Positions 29,424-36,450 of a stretch of DNA of 36,450 nucleotides are shown here, one piece after another. The stretch comes from Obelidium mucronatum (Eukaryota; Chytridiomycota; Chytridiomycetes; Chytridiales; Chytriomycetaceae): contig JAIVFH010000270.1 of the NCBI GenBank assembly GCA_025765595.1, positions 1 through 36,450 of the forward strand, read 5' to 3'. Position numbers and translations under genes: made by a program. The notes under the pieces are model-generated. The model ran no database searches and was not told where the DNA came from. It was given only the letters and a program-made list of their open reading frames with translations. Position 1 is the stretch's first letter. Each line of letters begins with the position of its first letter.

Positions 29424-30888
29424 TCAACATCCTTGGTACCAGACAATCCACTTTCCAGCTTGGCAGTAGTACATGGTCCCTGCAGAGCACTGAGATACAC
29501 CTGCGCATGGTTGTCCAACAACTGGACCACCAGAGGACCCAGTAGTTGATGGTTTTGCTGTAGTTGTAGTCTTGGTGGTAGCAACCGTGTTGGCCTTTGT
29601 CGTTGTTGTTGTAGTACTAACAGTAGTACCAGTAGTCGCAGCCTTTGTTGTTGTAGTTGTAGTAGTTGTTGTCTTTGTCGTAGCCGGACTTGAACCCCCT
29701 GCCAGCGACAACTCAACAATGAAACCAATAGTACTTCTCGCGAAAGCAGCAACATGTGGCACAGACACCACCGACAGGGTATCCAAGAAGGAACCGTCCG
29801 CATTCACTTTATCATTGTAAGGGAACGCGTATCGGTCCTCGCTTTCAAAAGCCATGGCAGAGTTGTATCCAGCACTGTACCAGGCTGAGTTGTCGGTACA
29901 CGCGTACCCGCAGACTTGGTTCCCGACCTGCGGGAGTCCTGCATAGGCGGCTACGGTGGCGGAAAGAAGAGTTGTGGCCGCCTTGGTTGTGAAATCTTGT
30001 TTTTGAGGTGTATTCAGTTTTCAGCATCAAGTGCACTATTTCAGAGTAAAAAAAAAGCTTGAAAACAACTCACCAACGTAGATTCCAATCGATGGAGTCG
30101 TGCCAGGCTTAATATACCCACTCTGATCCAAATTCAAATACGAAACAACCTCAATTCCTTTCGCAGCATACGCTTTCGCAATTTCATTGCTTCCCAAAAT
30201 CCCCAACTCTTCACCAGCATACCAATGGAACTCAATCGGCCGACCCGGAATGAATCCACTCGTGGTCAAAACACGAAGCGCTTCAAACACAGCCACAGAG
30301 CCAGACGCACAGTCATCAGCGGCAGGGTTTGGACCTCCTACACCTTGTGGGCCTCCGTACGCGGCAGTGTCGAAATGAGAACCTGTGATGACGATTCCCC
30401 TGGCAGTTGTGGGAGTTGCGGCTTCGTATCTGGCGATGACGGATGGCTGGATAAAATTGGAATGCTTGTAGAGGTATACTGAAAGCTTGGCGCCCGATGG
30501 AACAGGAAGCGCCTGGACTGTAGACATGATCTATTAATTAACTCATTAGTAAAAACAAACGTTCATGTCAGGTGACAGGGTGAGAGAAAAATTAACGCAG
30601 GTGACGAACCCAATTGGCAGCAGCAACACCGTTCTGGGACTGGTAGTACCTCTCAGGGAACTGTGTGAGTCTCGTCATCCAGGTTGTAATCTGGCCTTGG
30701 TCGACTCTAGACAAAAGCGGGTTGACTACCGATTGAAAAGCAGGAACCGTTGGGAGAGTGATGGGACTAGGTGGCGCCGCAAGTCTTTCCAACAAGGTGG
30801 TGTCTCTTAATTCATGGTTGGGTGCAATGTTTGGTCTGAGTGCCAATGACAAGGATGCTAAGGTGGCTAACACAGTGATGAGTTGCAT
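29424..30888 (-). CDS. Secreted M28 aminopeptidase with Thr-rich linker and Cys-rich module (paralog 1)
   Basis: Exons are 30610-30888, 30074-30530 and 29424-29995, which gives 435 residues; introns are 79 and 78 bp, in phase. A signal peptide (MQLITVLATLASLSLALRP) is followed by a propeptide-like part with LPTVPAFQSVV. The M28 catalytic core shows GSHFD (His145), NPAADDCASG (Asp166), WYAGEELG (Glu200/201) and YLNLDQSG (Asp228), four of the five zinc site residues. CGYACTDNSAW and LDTLSVV fit the family, but Asn310 stands where the last His ligand is expected. A Thr-rich, probably O-glycosylated linker leads to a small four-Cys module (PCAGVSQC..YYC..WYQGC) that resembles small chitin-binding modules. 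It would release N-terminal residues from peptides outside the cell. Confidence 0.92.
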
Positions 30889-30926
30889 TTCGGTTGGGTC
30901 TTCTCATTTTGGTAAATGAAGCCCAG

Positions 30927-30934
30927 AATTTATA
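30927..30934 (-). promoter_or_regulatory. TATA box of M28 paralog 1
   Basis: TATAAATT on the minus strand, about 40 bases upstream of the ATG. Paralog 2 has a similar box. Confidence 0.45.
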
Positions 30935-31172
30935 GGCTGAAGTGGAGGTCACCTGACACCCGTGTGACAAAAAGTTGGGTGGCGTGTGATTGCCGGGCTG
31001 TCTTTTCGGGAAAGAAAGCAGACGACCCTAACCCCTCCCAAGGGCGGCAACTTAAAAAACTGTCTTATATTGAATTCCAAGTATTTATTTGCATTTCATA
31101 GCTCACGGAAAAAAATCCGTCAAAAAAAAATAGAAAGAAAGATAATGCGGGAAGGAAAAGTCCCACTCCGGC
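30935..31172. other. Intergenic region between M28 paralogs 1 and 2
   Basis: No gene. Palindromic words such as GGTCACCTGAC near 30946-30956 may be regulatory. Confidence 0.4.
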
Positions 31173-32595
31173 TCAGCAGCCCTGGTACCAAACAATCCAC
31201 TTTCCAGCCTGGCAATAGTACATTGTTCCAGCGTAACATTGAGACACTCCGGTACATGGGCCTCCCACAACAGGGCCGCCACTTGATCCAGTGGTAGTCG
31301 CCGCCTTTGTTGTCGTTGCCACCTTGGTAGTAGTCGTAGTAGTTGTTGTAGTTCCAGTTTTGGTAGTAGTCGCAGCCTTCGAGGTAGTAGTAGTTGTTGT
31401 TGTTGTGGTAGTAACTTGCCCCGTGGTTCCAGCAAGAGCAAGCTCAACAATGAAACCAATAGTACTCTTTGCGAAAGCAGCGACATGTGGAACAGAAACG
31501 ACAGACAGGGTATCCAAGGGAGATCCATCAGAGTTCACCTTGTCATTGTATGGAAACGCGTTTGCATTGGAACCTTCAAAGGCCATTGCCGAGTTGTACC
31601 CGGCATTGTACCAAGCCGAATTATCGGTACATTCGTAACCGCACATTTGGTTTCCGATTTGGGGGAGGCCGGAGTAGGCGGCGACAGTGGCGGAGAGGAG
31701 TGTGGTAGCGGCTTTGGTGGTGTAATCTTTTTTTTAAAAAAGAAACGGCATCAACGATTTGTTAGCCAAAGGCGATATAAAATATAAATATATCCACTCA
31801 CCAACAAAGATTCCAATCTGTTCAGTAGTTCCAGGTCTAATGTACCCACTCTGATCCAAGTTCAAATACGAGACAACTTCGATTCCTTTCGCAGCATACG
31901 CGTTCGCAATGTCCTTGCTTCCCAAAATTCCCAACTCTTCACCAGCGTACCAGTGGAATTCAATTGGACGACCGGGAATGAATCCATTCGTGGTCAAAAC
32001 GCGAAGAGCTTCAAAGACGGCGACAGAACCGGACGCGCAATCATCCGCGGCTGGGTTGGGCCCGCCTACACCTTGTGGGTGGCCGTATGCCGCTGTGTCA
32101 AAGTGAGACCCGGTGATGACGATTCCTCGTGCGCCTGTTGGGGTTGCGGCTTCATAGCGGGCAATGACGGAAGGTTGGATGAAGGCGGCGTGCTTGTAAA
32201 GGGAGACAGTGAGCTTGGCGCCAGCTGGGACTGGAAGAGCTTGAACAGTGGATTGAATCTGAGGAAACAAGAGTATTTATTTTAGTGAAGAATCAAAAAA
32301 CGTCTTAATAATAGCATGTATTTACCCAGTTGGCAGCAGCAACTCCATTCTGGGATTTGTAGTATCTTTCTGGAAATTGGGTGAGTCTGGTCATCCAAGT
32401 GTTAATCTGTGTCTGGTCGACTTTGGCGAGCAGTGGCTTCACAATGGACTGAAAAGCAGGAGCGCTTGGAAGGGTGATGGGGCTTGGAGGCGCGGCAGCA
32501 ACTTGCACAATTCTGTGCTCTGGAGCAATTGGCAGGTTTGGACGAAGTGCCAAGGAAACTGTTGCTAGTGCCGAGATGATTGTAAGAAGTTGCAT
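31173..32595 (-). CDS. Secreted M28 aminopeptidase with Thr-rich linker and Cys-rich module (paralog 2)
   Basis: Exons are 32326-32595, 31802-32258 and 31173-31726, coding 426 residues. Intron positions and phases equal those of paralog 1, and exon 2 has the same length (457 bp), so this is a tandem duplicate. The start is the ATG at 32595, which gives a signal peptide (MQLLTIISALATVSLALRP); the in-frame upstream extension lacks one. Zinc site residues are His142 (GSHFD), Asp163, Glu197/198 and Asp225; Asn307 occupies the last His position. CGYECTDNSAW follows. The C-terminus again has a Thr-rich linker and the four-Cys module with MYYCQAGKWIVWYQGC, almost identical to paralog 1. Confidence 0.92.
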
Positions 32596-32657
32596 TTTTG
32601 GATTGAAGTCCTTTTTCTTTGAAGTGTGGGGAAGAAACGAGTGCGTATTAGGTCGAG

Positions 32658-32665
32658 TATTTATA
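32658..32665 (-). promoter_or_regulatory. TATA box of M28 paralog 2
   Basis: TATAAATA on the minus strand, about 65 bases upstream of the ATG. A CACGTG word lies about 20 bases further upstream. Confidence 0.45.
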
Positions 32666-33014
32666 ATGCTTTTTTCGGGGCGGTCACGTGTGAGCTTGAG
32701 CACCTGATGGCCGGTCTCGTGAACAACGAGTTGCTTGGTGGCGATCACTAAACGCCACCAACCCGCCTTTCGCACCACCCTTTCAAGCGCTTGGAAGAAG
32801 TTCGTTCCAACAATGAATTTGTTGTGCTATGCTCTTTGGTTTTTCATACGTGATACGCTTGATGCGGCTTTTTAACGCTGCGCGCCACTCTGTGAACCCG
32901 GATGTTTGAAACTGTTTGAGGGTTTCCGTTCCGGACCCTTTCAAAAAATGGAATCATGTCCCATCACAACAACAAATTCTAGCTCCATAGAAAAGTACAT
33001 TTGTTTCAGTCTCT
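32666..33014. other. Intergenic region between M28 paralogs 2 and 3
   Basis: No gene recognised. Contains the CACGTG word noted for paralog 2. Confidence 0.4.
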
Positions 33015-34425
33015 CTACACCAACATCAAAGAAATCCCCAAAACGCAAACCAAACAAACAAAAGAACCAGCAGTTGTTTGCAACAACAATCCAAACAATA
33101 AATTTGAAGATGACCGTGACAAAGCAGCTGAAGTTGGAACTGTTCCATTATAAGTCCCAGCCAACGAAAGTTCTACGACGAAACCAATCGTATTCTTTGC
33201 AAACACACCAACATGAGTCATGTTTATAAATTCAAGTGTGTCTAATGGAGAGCCATCGGGATTGACAACATCAATATCGGGGAATCCGTTCTTGCGCGCT
33301 CCTTCAAAAGCGAATGCACTTTCGTACCCTGCACGAAACCAACCAACGTGATCTGAACATTCTTGTCCGCATCTTTGATTCTTGACCTGTGGAAGGCCAG
33401 TGTCTATACGAACAAGATATCAATGTTTTTGTTTTGGAAGAAAGGAATCACGGTTTAACTAGGACACTTACAAGCTTCAACGATAAGGGAAAGGAAATTT
33501 GTGGCGTTTTCAGTGGTATAATCTGGTGTTTGTTGATGATTAACAAAAATGTTGGAATTCAAACGATGCAGCAAGTCAAGCAATATGAGCAATGTATTAT
33601 CCAAAGCTTACCAGAAAAGATTCCAACCTCAGGCCTCGTTCCGGGCATCACATATCCAGTCTGATCGACATTTAAATAGGCCACAACAGGAATACTCTTA
33701 TTTGCATACATATTTGCAATTTCCTTGCTTCCTTTGGCACTAATTTCTTCGGCGGCATACCAGTGGAATTCGATCGCCCGCCCGGGCACCCAATTATTAG
33801 TAGTCAACACACGCAGAGCTTCGAACAGCGAGGCTGATCCAGAGGCACAGTCGTCCGCACCGGGGTTCGGTCCGCCTTGACCAAGCGGGTGTCGTTGCGC
33901 CAGCGTGTCCATGTGGGTGCCTGCAATGACAGTTCCCGTCAGGTTCTTGACGAAGGGGTTTTCGTAGCGCACCAGCACGCTGGGCTGGATGAACTCGGTG
34001 TGGTTGAAGAAGGACACGGTCAGCTTTGTGCCCTTGGGCACCGGCAGCGCCCGGACCTGGTCGGCAATCTGGCGCAGACAAAGGCGTTAGGCGCCCGGGC
34101 GAAGCGGCACAGTGCACTCACTCACTCACTCACTCACCCAGTGGGCGGCGGCAGCGCCGTTCTGCGAGCGGTAGTAGCGCTCGGGGAACAGCGTCAGGCG
34201 CGTCAGCCACGGCGCGATCGCCTTCGCGTCGACGGCGGCGGCCAGCGGCGCAACGACGCCGGCGAAGCGCGGCGCCGCGGGGAACTCAAAGCTGCTCGGC
34301 GGCGCCTTCGAGAGCAGCAGGAGCGCCGCGGCGTCCGGCGGCGAGTCGTCGCTGTCGGCGTCGGCGTCAGTGCGGTGCGTCTGCGCGGCGGCGGCGAGAA
34401 GCAGGAGGACGAGGGCGCGCATCAT
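33015..34425 (-). CDS. M28 aminopeptidase with hydrophobic C-terminal tail (paralog 3)
   Basis: Exons are 34138-34425, 33612-34068, 33472-33522 and 33015-33403, coding 394 residues. The first two introns are at the same sites as in paralogs 1 and 2; a third (33404-33471) is extra. The first intron begins with GTGA repeats (GTGAGTGAGTGAGTGAGTG). A signal peptide rich in Leu/Ala is followed by a less conserved propeptide. The core has GTHMD (His148), Asp169, WYAAEE (Glu203/204) and YLNVDQTG (Asp231), and Asn313 in place of the last His. There is no Thr-rich linker or Cys module. The chain instead ends in a Ser-rich stretch and a hydrophobic tail, which suggests a GPI- or membrane-anchored form. 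Its 5' half is far richer in GC than its neighbours. Confidence 0.9.
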
Positions 34426-34497
34426 AATTGGTCGGCCGTTTGATTAAATAAGAAAATTTATTATTAGATACGGTTCAAGCCCAACAAGTTCAGATGT

Positions 34498-35536
34498 TTA
34501 AAAGAAGACGATGACGCCTTCCTCCTCGTCGTCTTCTTCTTCTTCTTCGTCCTCTTCGTCCTCTTCTTCGTCATTTTCTTCATCAATTTCCCCATCTCCA
34601 TCGCCGTCCTTCACAAACACTTGGTCAAAGTCGACTCCTTCATCATCATCATCTTCATCATTATCATCGTTTTCTTCTTCGTCGTCATCTTCTTCTTCCT
34701 CATCTTCTTCTTCCTCATCTTCCTCAATTTCTACTTCCTCTGCAGCTTCCAAAGCGTCAGCCAACTCTTGGTCGTCAATTAAGACAACTTCATCCCCAGC
34801 TTCCACATCATCTGAAATGCACGAATGAGCTTTGTTTTTAACAATGAACGAAGCAAGAATTACAAACCATTCTCATCCTCGTCGTCCTCCTCTTCCTCTG
34901 CTTCTTCGTCTTCCTCATCATCTACTTCCTCCTCATCTTCCATTTCTTCCTCATCTTCCTCCTCTACAAGAATTTGAATGTCAATTATAGTATGGTTACA
35001 ACCATAAAAAATACAATAGACTGAAATGAGAACCTTCTTCATCCTCTTCATCCATTTGAAAACGACGTTGACCGAAGCCTGAGAATCTCTTGTTCTTTTG
35101 TGCAACAGGATAGAACATCAGTTCAACGTCATCGTCTTCAGAATATTCAATGTCATCATCATTATCAACTTCATTGTCTTCCTCCATATTCTTGGCGCTA
35201 GTGGGCTTGGTTACAGTCCATTGGCCGTTCTTGGAAGTCGGCAAACGAGTCACCGTCCACTTGCCATTTTGTTTGGTAAGCAAGGCTGAATAGTCCTTTC
35301 TTTTAGGGGTTTTTTTTAATGGATTCGTGACGCTCGCGTCTGTCGTGTAATTATACTATACCGTGCTCTTCAAGCTCATCTCTGTCTTGTTCGGGAGAAG
35401 AATACTTGGATGACTTGACTGTATATGGACTGTATTTTGCAGACACGCGATTCTTTAACTTGAGTCCTGCACCACGACGAGTGTTTGAACCATATTGGAG
35501 AGGGCTTTCTTTCACTAACACAAGCTGATACGCCAT
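34498..35536 (-). CDS. Highly acidic protein of unknown function
   Basis: Exons are 35362-35536, 35034-35285, 34868-34963 and 34498-34811, coding 278 residues; introns of 76, 70 and 56 bp all splice in phase. The N-terminus (MAYQLVLVKESPLQYGS) is basic and ordered-looking. A repeated short unit follows: GKWTVTRLPTSKN then GQWTVTKPTSAKN. The C-terminal half is dominated by Glu/Asp runs, interrupted by AGDEVVLIDDQELADALEA. I do not recognise a family. Acidic tails of this kind are common in histone-binding and nucleolar proteins, but that is only a possibility. The start has a good ATG context (AACAATGGCG) shortly downstream of a T-rich stretch. Confidence 0.75.
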
Positions 35537-36039
35537 TGTTTTTTTTTTCTTTCAAAAGGAATGAGGCAAACTTATTTTTGGGAACGAGATATATATCCTT
35601 TTTTTTCTTTGGAGCACGTGTTGGTGGTTTGGTTGGATTGATTTTTGCTGACGGATTTTTCCTGGAAGGGGCACGCCACAGCGAACTGGTTCGGCACGTT
35701 TTTCCTTGTTTGATTTCCATGGCGTATAAAGGGTCTCAATTCGGCTATTTTGGAGGAAAAAAACGTGCCTTATTTATAATTTTAGAAACAATGTTGATAA
35801 GGAATTGACGACACATGAAGTATGAACTGAACAAGAATTGCAGACGCAGTATTCTTTCGTTTCAGATGAAGAGCAGGATGTTTTTTTGTATTCCTGCATA
35901 AGCATGGTCCTTAAAATTGAAATTGAATTAAAGAAAATGGCCTGAGGATCTTTGGACACTCAAATGAACAGTATTAAACACTGATATATTACTTTTACAA
36001 GCGTATATGCTTTTTTCTTTATTTTCTATCGCAAAAAAA
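35537..36039. other. Divergent intergenic region
   Basis: It separates the minus strand acidic gene from homoaconitase on the + strand, so it probably carries both promoters. A minus strand ATG at 35720 opens a basic frame that overlaps exon 1 of the acidic gene; it is likely non-coding. No TATA box stands out. Confidence 0.45.
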
Positions 36040-36450
36040 ATGCTCCGAGTTCGTCCCTTTTCGACAAGCTCTGCCCGCCGTGGACCCCAAAACTTGATTG
36101 AGCGAATTGTACAAAAGTACGCACGCGATCTTCCTTCACCTGATTACAAGGTGAAGCAGGGCGACTTTGTCTCTATCCAGCCGCATCATGTAATGACCCA
36201 CGACAACACTGGAGCAGTCATTGGAAAGTAGGGTCATCACTTCGACTACTGCCAGGTTATAAACTGATTTTGGGAACTTGTGTCATTAGGTTCAAGGCAA
36301 TCGGCGCCTCTAAATTCAACAACCCAAGCAGCCAGTGTTCACTCTTGACCATGATGTGCAGAACAAGACTGAAAAGTACTACAGACGTTCACTTTATGTT
36401 TGATTGAGCTAATACAATCTTCTCCGACTTAGAACCTGCAAAAGTACAAG
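36040..36450 (+). CDS. LYS4: Homoaconitase, mitochondrial, 5' part
   Basis: Homoaconitase converts homocitrate-derived homoaconitate to homoisocitrate in the mitochondrial alpha-aminoadipate pathway of lysine synthesis. The ATG at 36040 gives a typical mitochondrial presequence (MLRVRPFSTSSARRG); an in-frame ATG at 36007 is possible. The enzyme starts QNLIERIVQKYARDLP and GDFVSIQPHHVMTHDNTGAVIGK, with the conserved MTHDNTG word. Intron 1 is 36228-36289 (GTAGGG..ATTAG) and joins K to FKAIGAS. Then one base appears missing near 36325-36333, after which the expected PVFTLDHDVQNKTEK is read. A second intron runs from GTACTA (36376) to TTAG (36432); the downstream NLQKYK fits only if one G is missing at the acceptor. 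The gene continues beyond the window. Confidence 0.88.

Noticed and set aside
29572..29820. + strand Val-rich frames opposite the Thr-rich linkers of M28 paralogs (also 31291-31638)
   Set aside because: They are the antisense of Thr codon repeats and lack any independent sign of coding.
34511..34828. + strand Ser-only frame opposite the acidic gene
   Set aside because: Antisense of Glu/Asp repeats (TCTTCC runs), so compositional artefact.
35538..35720. Minus strand basic frame starting at ATG 35720, overlapping exon 1 of the acidic gene
   Set aside because: Lys-rich low-complexity sequence antisense to T runs, with no intron structure or motif; the acidic gene's exons fit better. It may be an upstream frame in the leader.

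Overview
The window looks like fungal nuclear DNA, most likely from a chytrid-type (early-diverging) fungus. Supporting signs are the 5' end of homoaconitase (fungal alpha-aminoadipate lysine pathway), short AT-rich GT-AG introns of 45-103 bp in almost every gene, a KDZ-type cysteine-cluster transposon gene, a Crinkler-like NTPase gene and several Ty1/copia retrotransposons. The taxon is an inference.

Layout. Bases 1-25865 are a stack of nested mobile elements. The oldest layer is a decayed copia element, called A here, on the + strand: integrase end and linker at 1-905, start of RT at 19986-20462, RNase H at 24925-25213 and 25659-25865. Element A was opened by a two-gene DNA transposon with a KDZ-type gene (about 906-19985). 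That transposon was hit by copia element B (4571-19573; 142-bp LTRs, 5-bp target duplication GCTGG). B was hit inside its pol gene by copia element C (6629-14559; 453-bp LTRs, 5-bp duplication CGTTC). Element A was also opened in RT by a decayed minus-strand copia element D (about 20716-24745), itself split by a 1.6-kb element at 22161-23762. Finally a 437-bp hAT-type MITE (25214-25650; 8-bp duplication) sits in A's RNase H.

Bases 26195-36450 are a gene-dense host region. On the minus strand lie a Crinkler-like P-loop NTPase gene (26195-28761), three paralogous M28 aminopeptidase genes (29424-30888, 31173-32595, 33015-34425) and an acidic protein of unknown function (34498-35536). On the + strand the mitochondrial homoaconitase gene starts at 36040 and runs off the window. 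The peptidases are predicted to be secreted. Two carry a Thr-rich linker and a small Cys-rich C-terminal module; the third ends in a hydrophobic tail.

The most unusual items: element C appears to hold at least five short introns, one exactly at the Gag-Pol boundary; element B has a textbook -1 frameshift site (GGGTTTT plus hairpin); three copia elements have a tRNA box-B-like motif downstream of RNase H; all three M28 paralogs have Asn where the last zinc-ligand His is expected. Several one-base frame breaks, including two in homoaconitase, suggest residual assembly errors, so some apparent pseudogenes may be intact.
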